NCBI GenBank assembly: GCA_036389795.1
Contig: DASVWD010000041.1
Coordinates: forward strand, 1 to 48,961
Source of the DNA: Longimicrobium sp.
GTDB taxonomy: Bacteria > Gemmatimonadota > Gemmatimonadetes > Longimicrobiales > Longimicrobiaceae
Length of the DNA: 48,961 bases
Reading direction: 5' to 3'
Part shown: piece by piece, positions 40,288 through 48,639 of the stretch
Layout: each line of letters starts with the position of its first letter
Position numbering within the stretch: position 1 is the first letter of the stretch
Notes under the pieces: generated by a model
Databases searched by the model: none
What the model saw: the letters and a program-made list of their open reading frames with translations, nothing else
Told to the model about the DNA's origin: nothing
Program-made: the position numbers and the translations under genes

Positions 40288-40330
40288 TCCAGTCCGTCAG
40301 GCGGCCGTGCCGAGGCGCCGCCTCAGGCGA

Positions 40331-41260
40331 TCACTGCGACTGCCCGGTCGCCTCGGGGTGGTGGTAGGGGTCGAGCTGCTCGTTGAACTCGCCCTTGCCC
40401 GGGCCGTAGCCGAGGCGGCCCACCCGGTTGGGGATCTCGATCTGCACCATGCCCACGTTGTTGTCGTAGTTGCTCTCGAGGAACATGTGGCAGAAGCCCT
40501 TGCTGTCCTTCACCGGGCACACCTCGCCCCGCTTGGCGGTGAAGGGCGGGTTGGCGGTGATGCGGATCACGTACTTGCCCGGCGCCACCGGCTCATTCGG
40601 GTCGGTGAGCAGGAAGAGCTGGCCGGGGAGCTGCTTGGTGTACTCGTCGCCCCACTGGGACGAGATCCCCTGGTTGCCGTGGATCGTCAGGTTGCCGCAG
40701 TTGCGGTAGTAGGGGGTCTCCGGAGCGCCGTCGCTGCCGTTGGTCGGCGTGGTGTCGAGCATGCAGAAGCCGCGCTTGCGCGACTGCACCGGCGTGCCGA
40801 ACGAGCCGTCGGCGTTCAGGCGCAGCAGCTCGTAGGTGGCGTAGTTGCGGAAGTGGAAGTGGCGGTGGCAGCTGGCGAACTCGAACAGCCCGTCCTGGTC
40901 GGAGAAGTCGCCGTCGCCGTTGGGGTCCATGTGCGCCAGCGGGTCGCCCACCACCAGGTCGGCGTCGCCCACGTTGTTGATCAGCACCGAGAAGCGCAGC
41001 GACCTGTGCGTGCCGGTGGGGATGTTGCCCTCCTCCACGCTGCACTGGCCCTCGAAGAAGTCCTCCTCGCGCACCACCCAGGAGCTCGACAGCGTGGGGG
41101 TGTGCACCACCAGGTCCGGCGTCCCCTCCAGGTCCTGCTCGATCCCCGCCATCAGAGCTTCGGGCGCGTTGAGCCCCGCCGGCGCCTTCTCGCACGCCGC
41201 GTAGATCACGGTTCCGGCCAGGGCCAGCGCCCCGAGCGCCAGCACGGTCTTCCTCTGCAT
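40331..41260 (-). CDS. Lysyl oxidase-like copper amine oxidase, exported
   Basis: A 309-residue exported protein (signal to about residue 22, with YAAC that could be a lipobox). The copper site CHRHFH gives His132, His134 and His136 (animal enzymes: CHQHYH). SRKRGFCMLD places Lys162 and GDEYTKQ places Tyr207 at the positions that form the lysine tyrosylquinone cofactor in LOX. GKYVIRITANPPF and ESNYDNNVGMVQIEIP match the LOX C-terminal fold. A calcium-like loop DPNGDGDFSDQDG precedes the copper site. LOX oxidises primary amines, such as protein lysines, to aldehydes. The bacterial substrate is unknown. GAGGGA before the ATG at 41260 supports this start. Confidence 0.9.
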   Translation of the reverse strand: MQRKTVLALGALALAGTVIYAACEKAPAGLNAPEALMAGIEQDLEGTPDLVVHTPTLSSSWVVREEDFFEGQCSVEEGNIPTGTHRSLRFSVLINNVGDADLVVGDPLAHMDPNGDGDFSDQDGLFEFASCHRHFHFRNYATYELLRLNADGSFGTPVQSRKRGFCMLDTTPTNGSDGAPETPYYRNCGNLTIHGNQGISSQWGDEYTKQLPGQLFLLTDPNEPVAPGKYVIRITANPPFTAKRGEVCPVKDSKGFCHMFLESNYDNNVGMVQIEIPNRVGRLGYGPGKGEFNEQLDPYHHPEATGQSQ

Positions 41261-41584
41261 CGTCCCTCGCTTCAAAGAGAGTGTGGGTGGGGCGTCCCGC
41301 CCCGGGGTGGGACCCGCCCTTCACGGCGGGTCGGAGTGGTGCGAATCGGTGCAGGGCGACCCAGGATGGTGCGGTCGCCGCGAGCGCTCGGCCTTCTTCC
41401 TGGCTGGAAACGTCCGTTCCAGGGGCGGGAAAGCGCGGCTTCCGTACGCCGCGCTTCCGGGGCGAGAACGCTGGTATTGCCTTGTGGTAGCTTGCTTTGG
41501 GCGGATTCTGGCAGGCCGCCGCCGGGGGAGACCGGGACCCGCAGGGGCCCCCTGTGCCGTCCCGAAGGGTGCGACTGGCGGGCA

Positions 41585-41614
41585 AGTATACTACACCTTC
41601 CGTGCCAGGCGCAA
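41585..41614 (-). promoter_or_regulatory. Possible promoter of the lysyl oxidase gene
   Basis: On the minus strand, TTGCGC (41614-41609), an 18-base spacer and TATACT (41590-41585), about 325 bases upstream of the start codon. The leader between (41261-41584) shows no gene; it holds several GC-rich dyads. Confidence 0.35.
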
Positions 41615-41797
41615 GTCTTTTGAACGACAGTGCCCGAAACGCGCGGACCGGGAGCGGCGGGCGTGCCCCCGCGCGGGAGATCGCGCGGGAGGTGCACGGA
41701 GTATCGGCTGCGCCGGCCGAGACGCGCGAGCGCGGTGGGGCGAGGCGCGCTCTCCCGAGGGCGAAGCGCGGTGGGGCGAGGCGAGGCGGAGGCGGCG

Positions 41798-43174
41798 TCA
41801 CCCGGCGCGCCGGCGCGCCCGGTCGGCGAGGAGGTAGAGGGGCGGGCCCAGCGCGGCGGCCGCGAGCGCGCCCGCGATCGCCGGGAGCCCCATCTCCGGG
41901 TCCCGCAGCCCCAGCACGACGACGAAGACGAGCACCGCCATCGGCAGCGCGGCCAGGAGCGCCACGCCGGCCGTGCCCAGCGGCAGGCGGAAGGGGCCGC
42001 GCAGCCCCGGCTCGCGCGCGCGCAGCGCCACCAGCGAGGCGAACTCCAGGAAGAGCGCCAGCGCGTAGAGGAGGATGTCGGCCACCACCAGCTGGCCGAG
42101 CGGGAGGAGGGCGAAGAGCGAGTAGAACACGGCGGAGACCAGCACCGCCGCGCGCGGCGTCCCCCGCGCGTCGGTGGCCGCCAGCCGGCGCGGGAGGAGC
42201 CCGTCGGCCGCCATCACCAGCGGGATGCGCGAGTAGGCCATCAGGAGCGAGTTGAAGAGCGCCAGCGCGCTCACCATCCCCGCCGCCGCCAGCCACACCG
42301 CGATCGCCGGCCCGCCCCACGCCGCGGCGTGGCGCGCGATGTCGGGCCAGCCGCCCTCGCGCCAGGTGCTCCAGTCGCTCGCCGAGAGCGCGGCGGTGAG
42401 CGGCGCCAGGTAGCCGAGCGTCACCAGCGGCAGCGTCACGAAGAGGGCGCGCGGGTAGCTGCGGGAGGCGTCCACCACCTCCTCCTGCACCGTCGAGGCG
42501 TTGTCCCACCCGATGTAGTTCCAGAGCGCCAGCGAGAGCGCCACCCCCAGCGCCCCCAGCTCGCCGCCGCTCCCGGGCAGGGTGAACGGCCGCCACGGCA
42601 CCCGCCCCGCGTTCGGCAGCGCGGCGAGCGTGAGCGCCAGGAAGCCGCCCAGCACCACCGCCCCGGCGGCCACCGAGGTCCACCCCACCCGCAGCGCCCC
42701 GCGCAGGTTGACCGCCGTCGCGCCCCAGATCACCGCCAGCGCCACGAGCCAGCGCGCCGCGCCGCCCAGGCCGGGGAAGAAGAACGCCAGGTACTGGTTG
42801 AAGAGAACGGGGTAGATCGCCATGTCCACCAGCGAGTAGACCCACGTCATCCACCCGTTCTGGAACGCCGCGTACGGCCCGAAGGCGCGCTGCACCCAGC
42901 GGTAGTAGCCCCCCTCCACGGGAAGCATGCTGGCCAGCTCGCCCACGATCAGCGTCTCCGGCAGCGCCCACACCAGCGGGATCAGTACGATGATCAGCAG
43001 CGCCATCCCCGGCCCCACCTCGGCGACCAGCCCCTCCAGGCTGAACGCCCCGCCCGAGATGTTGAAGTACATCACGAACACCAGCGGCAGCACCGTCAGC
43101 GAGCGCCTGAGGTGCAGCGCGCGGCCGGCGTGGGGCGCGTCGTGCGTGGGAGCCGGGAGGACGGAGTCGGTCAC
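41798..43174 (-). CDS. APC superfamily amino acid permease
   Basis: A 458-residue membrane transporter with about 12 helices. The first helix region reads LTVLPLVFVMYFNISGGAFS, where the usual G-S-G-I-F signature is changed to N-I-S-G-G-A-F, seen in the plant-type/PotE-like branch. VGELASMLPVEGGYYRWVQR and WNYIGWDNASTVQEEVVDAS are characteristic of that branch. This makes it unlike the 27-kb permease. The substrate could be polyamines or amino acids. The GTG start at 43174 is tentative with no strong ribosome site. It is the most downstream gene of a minus-strand run but is separated from it by repeats. Confidence 0.9.
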   Translation of the reverse strand: MTDSVLPAPTHDAPHAGRALHLRRSLTVLPLVFVMYFNISGGAFSLEGLVAEVGPGMALLIIVLIPLVWALPETLIVGELASMLPVEGGYYRWVQRAFGPYAAFQNGWMTWVYSLVDMAIYPVLFNQYLAFFFPGLGGAARWLVALAVIWGATAVNLRGALRVGWTSVAAGAVVLGGFLALTLAALPNAGRVPWRPFTLPGSGGELGALGVALSLALWNYIGWDNASTVQEEVVDASRSYPRALFVTLPLVTLGYLAPLTAALSASDWSTWREGGWPDIARHAAAWGGPAIAVWLAAAGMVSALALFNSLLMAYSRIPLVMAADGLLPRRLAATDARGTPRAAVLVSAVFYSLFALLPLGQLVVADILLYALALFLEFASLVALRAREPGLRGPFRLPLGTAGVALLAALPMAVLVFVVVLGLRDPEMGLPAIAGALAAAALGPPLYLLADRARRRAG

Positions 43175-43250
43175 GGTCCGGCGACGGAAAGGCTGGAGGC
43201 TGCGGAGCTGGAGAGATCGAGCGATACTTCGCACTTCGCACTGCCGTTTG

Positions 43251-43422
43251 GGGCGTGTCCCTCCGCTGCGCTCCGGGCCGGGCTGCGCGCGCGGTAGGGC
43301 AACAAACGACGTTGCCCAACCGCGCCGGGCCACCGCCGCCACGAAACCCCCGTGGCGGCGGCGTCCCGGCCCTGTCGGGCGCGCATCCCTCACGCGGGTC
43401 TGGTCGAGAGAAGCGCCGGGGT
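43251..43422. repeat. Family C element, copy 3
   Basis: A full-length copy, GGGCGTGTCCCTCCGCTGCG to GAAGCGCCGGGG, with the central dyads GTAGGGCAACAAACGACGTT and GCCCAACCGCGCC. An ACTTCGC repeat cluster lies at 43228-43243 just before. Confidence 0.75.
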
Positions 43423-43426
43423 CGTC

Positions 43427-43538
43427 GCAGGGGCGAGCGTGCGAGTCCGTGCGAGGGCTGCACCGGCACATCGCTCGGCTCCCGCGCACACGCCGGCCCC
43501 GCCGGTCGAGGCGTGCCCGAGGCGTGCCCCGCCCCTAC
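43427..43538. repeat. Family B element, copy 6, overlapping a stop codon
   Basis: From GCAGGGGCGAGCGTGCGAGT to GCGTGCCCCGCCCCTAC, with a small internal duplication (GAGGCGTGCCC twice). On the minus strand its end supplies the TAG of the 43535-44410 gene. Confidence 0.8.
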
Positions 43539-44410
43539 GCCGTGAACGGGAAGATCAGCCCCCAGTCGGTGTCGTCCCCGCCCCGCGCCTCGCCCTCCAG
43601 CGCGGCGCCGTGGTCGGCCACCAGGTCGATCTCGCGCGCCAGCACCAGGAGGCTCTCGGGCATCGCCGTGGCGCCCATCAGCGCGCCGATGCGCCGCGCG
43701 TCGGCGTCGTCCACCACCGGCACGCCCTCGGGGGTGGCCAGCGCGGCCGGGGCGGCCAGGATCCCCAGGTCGTAGCCCACCGGCGGCTGCACCAGCTTCC
43801 CCAGCACGTTGGCCAGCACCTCGCTGTGGAACTGCGCCAGCTCGCACAGGAAGCGGGCCGCCATCACCGCCACGTCCACCCGCACCCGGGCCGCGCCGCC
43901 GCGCTCTTCCGCCGCGCGCCGGGCGGCCTCGCGCGACGTGCCCTGCTCCAGGTGCGCGCGCGCCGAGTCCAGCAGGTCGCGCATCCGCACCGCCTGCGAG
44001 CGGTCCACGCCGCCCACCACGCGCACCAGGCACCCCACCGCCCGCTCGTGGGAGAGCGTGAACAGCCCGCCGTCGTCCCACCCCAGCTCGGGCGCCACCG
44101 CCAGCAGCGCGCGGGCGGCCGCGATCAGCCCCTCGTAGGTCAGCTCCGCCCGGCGCCCGCGCCGGCCGCGGCGGGCGGCGCGCGCCCCCGACAGCGCGGC
44201 GGTGGCCGCCAGCATCAGCTTGGCCGCGCAGTACGAGCGCACCATCCACTCCGCGTTGCGCTCCGGGCCCCAGTCCCGCGCCAGGCCGGTGAAGCGCCGG
44301 CGCAGGTTCCACGCGTGCATCGACAGCGCGCGCTCCTGCAGCCGCCCCGGCAGCTCCACGTACGGGAAGTCGTACCCCGACCCCGAGAGCTCCCGCGGGT
44401 CGTACTTCAT
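43535..44410 (-). CDS. Protein of unknown family, tandem paralogue B
   Basis: A 291-residue soluble, mainly helical protein starting MKYDPRELSGSGYDFPYVEL. It shares with the next gene's product the landmarks ERNAEWMVRSYCAAKLMLAA, DVAVMAARFLCELAQFHSEV, LANVLG, VGYDLGIL and VDDADARRIGALMG. The body holds regular helices without membrane segments. No domain was recognised. The ATG overlaps the stop of the upstream paralogue (ATGA), so translation is coupled and the two products may form a complex. The stop codon comes from a family B repeat. Confidence 0.85.
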   Translation of the reverse strand: MKYDPRELSGSGYDFPYVELPGRLQERALSMHAWNLRRRFTGLARDWGPERNAEWMVRSYCAAKLMLAATAALSGARAARRGRRGRRAELTYEGLIAAARALLAVAPELGWDDGGLFTLSHERAVGCLVRVVGGVDRSQAVRMRDLLDSARAHLEQGTSREAARRAAEERGGAARVRVDVAVMAARFLCELAQFHSEVLANVLGKLVQPPVGYDLGILAAPAALATPEGVPVVDDADARRIGALMGATAMPESLLVLAREIDLVADHGAALEGEARGGDDTDWGLIFPFTA

Positions 44411-45276
44411 GGGAGCGGGAGGACCAGGGACCAGTCCAGCTCCACCTCGCCCGCCTTCTCCTCCCACGGCCGCCGGAGCTCCTCCACGAGCCCGCCCCCG
44501 AGCAGCGCGGCGAGCGAGATCGGGTGCGGCAGCTCGCCCATCAGCCCGCCCAGGCGCCGGGGGTCGTCGTCGTCCACCAGCGGCGGGTCCACGGCGCCCG
44601 GGGTGCCGATCGGGATCAGGACCCCCAGGTCGTAGCCGGCCGGCTCCTCCAGCGCCTCCCCGAGCACCCCGGCCAGCACCTCGCTGTGCCACTGGGCCAG
44701 CTCGGCTAGGAAGCGCGCCGCCATCACCGCGATGCGCAGCTGCGGGGCGGGAGCGCCGGCCCCGGGCACGGCCGCGCCGGCGGACTGCTGCGCCCACAGG
44801 TGCTCCTGGTGCCGGCGCGCCTGCTCCAGGACCTTCCACACCCACCCCGACTGCACGCGGTCGAGCGGGGCCACCGCGTCCGCCGCCAGCGCCGCGATGC
44901 GCGCGCGGGGGAGGCCCAGGAGCGCGCCGCCGCCCCACGGCTGCTCCGGCAGCAGCAGGAGGAGGGCGCGCGCCGCGTCGAACACCCCGTCGTCCACCAG
45001 GTACGGCGCCGCCAGCCGCCCCGTCCCCCGCCGCCCCGACCCCGCCACCGAGAGCATGGCGCCGGCCCCCACGGCGAGCTTCGCCGCGAAGTAGGCGCGC
45101 ACCATCCACTCGGCGTTGCGGGCGGACCCCCAGGTGGCCGCCAGCCCGCCGAAGCGCGCCCGCACGGAGCGGTGGTACGCCTTGAGCGACTTCTCGGAGA
45201 TGCGCGTGGGGAGCTCGGCGTAGGGGAAGCCGTCCTCGCCGCCCGAGATCTCCTGCGGGTCGTACTTCACGGGCAT
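44407..45276 (-). CDS. Protein of unknown family, tandem paralogue A
   Basis: A 289-residue protein starting MPVKYDPQEISGGEDGFPYA. It aligns along its whole length with the downstream neighbour: ARNAEWMVRAYFAAKLAVGA, RIAVMAARFLAELAQWHSEV, LAGVLGEAL, AGYDLGVL, VDDDDPRRLGGLMGELPHP. The strongest shared block (about residues 185-215) is probably the functional core. It is predicted cytoplasmic. It is the first gene of a two-gene unit, 194 bases downstream of the HerA-like ATPase gene in the same direction. Family and role are unknown. Confidence 0.85.
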   Translation of the reverse strand: MPVKYDPQEISGGEDGFPYAELPTRISEKSLKAYHRSVRARFGGLAATWGSARNAEWMVRAYFAAKLAVGAGAMLSVAGSGRRGTGRLAAPYLVDDGVFDAARALLLLLPEQPWGGGALLGLPRARIAALAADAVAPLDRVQSGWVWKVLEQARRHQEHLWAQQSAGAAVPGAGAPAPQLRIAVMAARFLAELAQWHSEVLAGVLGEALEEPAGYDLGVLIPIGTPGAVDPPLVDDDDPRRLGGLMGELPHPISLAALLGGGLVEELRRPWEEKAGEVELDWSLVLPLP

Positions 45277-45354
45277 CGGTGCGCGGGTGGAAATGGGGCG
45301 CGGCCTTCTCGCCCGCTCGAGGTGTGATGGGCGCGCCGAAGCTCGCCCGTGCAC

Positions 45355-45411
45355 GGAAGGAGCCCGCGCAGGCGGGCTTTTCGCCGTTGTCGCCGCGGGC
45401 TCACCCGCCTA
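45355..45411. repeat. Family D-related repeat, copy 7
   Basis: The hairpin GGAGCCCGCGCAGGCGGGCT is followed by TTTCGCCGTTGTCGCCGCGG and GCTCACCCGCC. It could serve as terminator of the HerA-like gene on the other strand. Confidence 0.6.
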
Positions 45412-45470
45412 TGAACGAACGCCGCCCCGGACGAAGCGTCGTCGACGCGGGTCGCCGGGGGCGCCGGACC

Positions 45471-47054
45471 TCAGTACCGCCGCCGCCTGCGCCCGCGCGA
45501 GGAGCCGCCGAGCAGCGCCCCCATCACCCCGCGGGTGATCTGCGTGGCCACCGAGCGGGCCACGGGCGAGCGGAGGATCTGCGTCAGCATCCCCTTCTCC
45601 TCCCCGCGCCGCCCGCGGCCGCGGTCGCGCCCACGGTCGTCCCGCTCGTCGCGCTCGTCGCGGTCCCGGCGCTCATCGCGGCGGTCTGCTTCCTCCTCGT
45701 CGTCGCGCGCGGCCTCCACGCGCTCCTGGAGCATCTCCCGCGCGCTCTCGCGGTCGATGTCCTCCGCGTACTTCCGCACCTGCGCGGACGCGGCCAGGCG
45801 CTGCGCCAGCTCGTCGGGCGCGAGCGGCCCCATGCGCGACGACGGCGGCACCACGCGCGTGGCGAACGGCGGCGTCGGCACCCCGTTCTGCGACAGCGTG
45901 CTCACCAGCGCCTCGCCGATCCCCAGCGTGGTGAGCGTCTCCTCCACGTCGTAGAAGTCCGTCTTCGGGAAGGTGCGCGCCGCCGCCCGGAGCGCCTGCT
46001 CGTCGTCGGGGGTGAAGGCGCGCAGCGCGAACTGGATGCGGTGGCCGAGCTGCCCCAGCACGTCGGGCGGCACGTCCTTGGGGCTCTGGGTGATGAAGAA
46101 CACGCCCACGCCCTTGGAGCGGATCAGCCGCACCGTCTGCTCCACCTGCTCCACCAGCGCCTTGCCGGCCCCCTCGAACAGCAGGTGCGCCTCGTCGAAG
46201 AAGAACACCAGCTTCGGCTTGTCCAGGTCGCCCACCTCCGGCAGGTCGCCGTAGAGGCGCGCCAGCATCCACAGCATGAAGGTGCTGAAGAGCGCGGGCC
46301 GGTCCTGCACGTCCCGCAGCTCCAGGATCGACACCAGCCCGCGCCCGTCGCGCTCCGTCTGGACCAGGTCGTCCAGGTCGAACTCCGGCTCGCCGAAGAA
46401 GTCCTCCGCCCCCTGCTGCTCCAGCTCCACCATCTCGCGCAGCAGCACGCCCACGGTCTGCTTCGACATCCCCCCGTAGCCCTCCAGCTCGTCCGCCCCC
46501 TCGCCCGACAGGTACTGCAGCACCGCGCGCAGGTCGGCGAAGTCCAGCAGGAGCAGCCCCTTGTCGTCGCAGTACTTGAAGACCAGGGTGAGCACGCTGG
46601 TCTGCGTCTCGTTCAGCCCCAGCACCTTGGCCAGCAGCATCGGCCCGAAGCCGGAGACGGTGGCGCGCAGCTGCGCCCCCAGCTTCCCGGTGAGCGACAG
46701 GTACTCCACCGGGAAGGCGGCGCCGCGCCAGGCATGGCCCGTCTCGCGCGCCCGGGTCGCCACGCGCTCGCTCTCCTCCCCCGCCGCGCCCAGCCCCGAC
46801 AGGTCGCCCTTCACGTCGCTGACGAAGACCGGGACGCCGGCCGCGGAGAGCTGCTCGGCCAGGAGCTGCAGCGCCTTGGTCTTCCCCGTCCCCGTGGCCC
46901 CGGCGATCAGGCCGTGCCGGTTCATCATGGCGAGCGGGATGGAGACGATCGGCTCCGGGTGGCACTCGCCCCCGTGCACCACCGCGCCCAGGGTGACGGT
47001 GTTCGCCGCGCCGGGGAACGCCCTGCGGGCCGCGTCGAGAACGTTGCTGTCCAT
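45471..47054 (-). CDS. HerA/DUF853-like P-loop ATPase
   Basis: A 527-residue ATPase related to the FtsK-HerA superfamily (YjgR/DUF853 group). Walker A is GATGTGKT (residues 52-59) and Walker B is KLVFFFDEAHLLFE, followed by VGVFFITQSPKDVPPDVLGQ. The C-terminal part has a long charged segment of Asp/Glu/Arg (RRDERRDRDERDERDDRGRD) and ends in a Gly/Arg tail (GGSSRGRRRRRY), likely to contact nucleic acid. Members are presumed DNA translocases or helicases; the YjgR role is not settled. No NurA-like nuclease is adjacent. The two tandem paralogues of unknown family lie downstream. Confidence 0.92.
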   Translation of the reverse strand: MDSNVLDAARRAFPGAANTVTLGAVVHGGECHPEPIVSIPLAMMNRHGLIAGATGTGKTKALQLLAEQLSAAGVPVFVSDVKGDLSGLGAAGEESERVATRARETGHAWRGAAFPVEYLSLTGKLGAQLRATVSGFGPMLLAKVLGLNETQTSVLTLVFKYCDDKGLLLLDFADLRAVLQYLSGEGADELEGYGGMSKQTVGVLLREMVELEQQGAEDFFGEPEFDLDDLVQTERDGRGLVSILELRDVQDRPALFSTFMLWMLARLYGDLPEVGDLDKPKLVFFFDEAHLLFEGAGKALVEQVEQTVRLIRSKGVGVFFITQSPKDVPPDVLGQLGHRIQFALRAFTPDDEQALRAAARTFPKTDFYDVEETLTTLGIGEALVSTLSQNGVPTPPFATRVVPPSSRMGPLAPDELAQRLAASAQVRKYAEDIDRESAREMLQERVEAARDDEEEADRRDERRDRDERDERDDRGRDRGRGRRGEEKGMLTQILRSPVARSVATQITRGVMGALLGGSSRGRRRRRY

Positions 47055-47226
47055 GCGGATTCGGTGGATCGGGAGCGGAGGGTGATCGGGCCTTTCGTGC
47101 CGGGTGCGGGAGAGCTTCGGTGCTACGGGCGGAATGCGCAAGGGGAGGTGGATCCAACCGCGTCCCCTCCTCTTCGGAGCCAGTTCCTTCCTCGCGCTGA
47201 AACGGGGTGCTGCGGAAGGAGCTGCT

Positions 47227-47817
47227 TTACAGCTCCAGCGCCAGGCCGTAACGCTCCATGAGTCGCAGCGTGCGCAGGTCGGAGCCGGAGAGCGGGTGTT
47301 TGGAACCGGCGGTAATCTTGTGAGCGGCGCGCTCGAACAGCGCCAGCGCGAGCACCGAGTCGTCGTGCCGGGCAGTATAGAGGATTCCATCCACGTTGGC
47401 GGCGTGGTCGTGAATCGCCTTGCTCCACGGCTGCGAAAGACCCGGGTAATCGTCGCCGTGCACCACGGCCGCATCGGCGCCCGCTCCCACCAGGTACTTC
47501 CCGTAGAGCCGTACGGCGCGTATCTCCTGCCGGATGTGAACCACGGAGATCGCGCGCTTCGCCAGCGTCTTCTCCGAGATCACGCGCCGAGGGACCGCCC
47601 GGTGAATCACACCCTCGATGAAGGCCGCCTCCTCGCCGAGTCCCAGGTAGCAGACTCCGTAGCTGCCATCCGGCGCGTCGAACCGGTACTTCGGCGGGTT
47701 GCCAGCACCCGGCCCGAAGAAGATCGCGTCCCGATCCGTGTTGTGGGCTCGATGGAGCTCTCGGCCGGCTGAGAGTTTCCTGATCGAAAGCCTCGCGGAG
47801 ACGTCCGGCACGATCAT
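47227..47817 (-). CDS. RES domain toxin
   Basis: A 196-residue protein with the RES fold, MIVPDVSARLSIRKLSAGRE followed by LHRAHN. The three residues that name the domain are visible: Arg23 in ELHRAHN, the Glu in EEAAFIEGV (about residue 68) and the Ser in LSQPWSKAIHD. RES toxins degrade or ADP-ribosylate NAD and related targets. The ATG overlaps the stop of the upstream antitoxin-like gene (ATGA). The order antitoxin then toxin fits RES-Xre modules. The 47055-47226 interval is featureless. Confidence 0.88.
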   Translation of the reverse strand: MIVPDVSARLSIRKLSAGRELHRAHNTDRDAIFFGPGAGNPPKYRFDAPDGSYGVCYLGLGEEAAFIEGVIHRAVPRRVISEKTLAKRAISVVHIRQEIRAVRLYGKYLVGAGADAAVVHGDDYPGLSQPWSKAIHDHAANVDGILYTARHDDSVLALALFERAAHKITAGSKHPLSGSDLRTLRLMERYGLALEL

Positions 47818-48605
47818 TCGTCCGAATACGCTCTCGCGACAGCCACGATCCTCCTCCGTTCCTCGTCGCTTAGAGCGTCCTGGAGCGCCTGAATCACCGT
47901 ACGCCCCTCGAGCGCGGGAGCCGGGGTGACCAGCCCGCCCAGCGTCTCCCAGAAGCTGCCGGCAGACATGGCCGCGAGAACGTCTTCCAAACCCGGCACG
48001 GTACCGTCCGCGGTAAACTGGCACGCTGGAAACTCGAACCCCCGGGGCGTTTCGACGGCGAGCAGCTTGCCCTCTCGCCGCCGCTTGTCGACGGATTGAC
48101 GGCGAATCTCGAGATGCTCGGCCACCCACGTGGTCGAACGGAACCCGCCTGCGGCCTCGCGCAACTGCTCGCGCACCAGGAGTGCGCGCTCCAGGGCGCG
48201 CTCCCGCAGCCTGCGGACTTCGCTCTCCTCGGCCGATGGAGGGACGACGGTCAGGACATGGACCATCGTGCTCCGTGCATTCGGCTGGGTGAGTGCCTCG
48301 GCAAGGACCGACGAGGGCGCGCTGGATGCCAGCTGCCGCGTCCAGTTGCGCATACGGCGGAGGAAGATCGCGCGTACCGATGGCTCCTTGAGGTTGATGC
48401 TGGATTCCTCGGCCACATCGGCCGCTGTTCCGGCAGACACCCGGAGAGGCCGGCGCCGCTTTTTCGTTACGGCGACTCTCACCGTGCCCGTCTCCTCCTC
48501 GAATGCAACAACATCTGCACTCGGCGTAGTATCACGGCCGCGGCTGCCCGAAGCACCAAAGCCGCGGCCGGTTTCCGTCGTGGTTCCCGACTCTCTGGTT
48601 CTCAT
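47814..48605 (-). CDS. Putative antitoxin of the RES module (HTH and toxin-binding-like domains)
   Basis: A 263-residue protein. The N-terminal 60 residues are Thr/Ser/Gly-rich and probably disordered. A helical region follows (RAIFLRRMRNWTRQLASSAP). A helix-turn-helix-like segment is at about residues 167-190 (WVAEHLEIRRQSVDKRRREG). The C-terminal FWETLGGLVTPAPALEGRTV with IQALQDALSDEE recalls Xre/MbcA/ParS toxin-binding domains; this is a likeness. It overlaps the RES gene by four bases. The ATG at 48605 is used; earlier starts would cover the promoter. A promoter with a dyad follows upstream, fitting autorepression. Confidence 0.75.
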   Translation of the reverse strand: MRTRESGTTTETGRGFGASGSRGRDTTPSADVVAFEEETGTVRVAVTKKRRRPLRVSAGTAADVAEESSINLKEPSVRAIFLRRMRNWTRQLASSAPSSVLAEALTQPNARSTMVHVLTVVPPSAEESEVRRLRERALERALLVREQLREAAGGFRSTTWVAEHLEIRRQSVDKRRREGKLLAVETPRGFEFPACQFTADGTVPGLEDVLAAMSAGSFWETLGGLVTPAPALEGRTVIQALQDALSDEERRRIVAVARAYSDE

Positions 48606-48639
48606 GGGCCCTGCACCCTTTCGTCGGGGCGATCCAGAT

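Noticed and set aside
41272-41697. 141-codon minus-strand frame upstream of the lysyl oxidase gene
   Set aside because: It covers the predicted promoter and GC-rich dyads, with Pro/Arg-rich translation and no family resemblance.
40593-44312. 1239-codon minus-strand frame spanning lysyl oxidase, permease and unknown genes
   Set aside because: It runs out of frame through three well-supported genes and several repeats, and its composition is Arg/Gly/Ala-rich nonsense.
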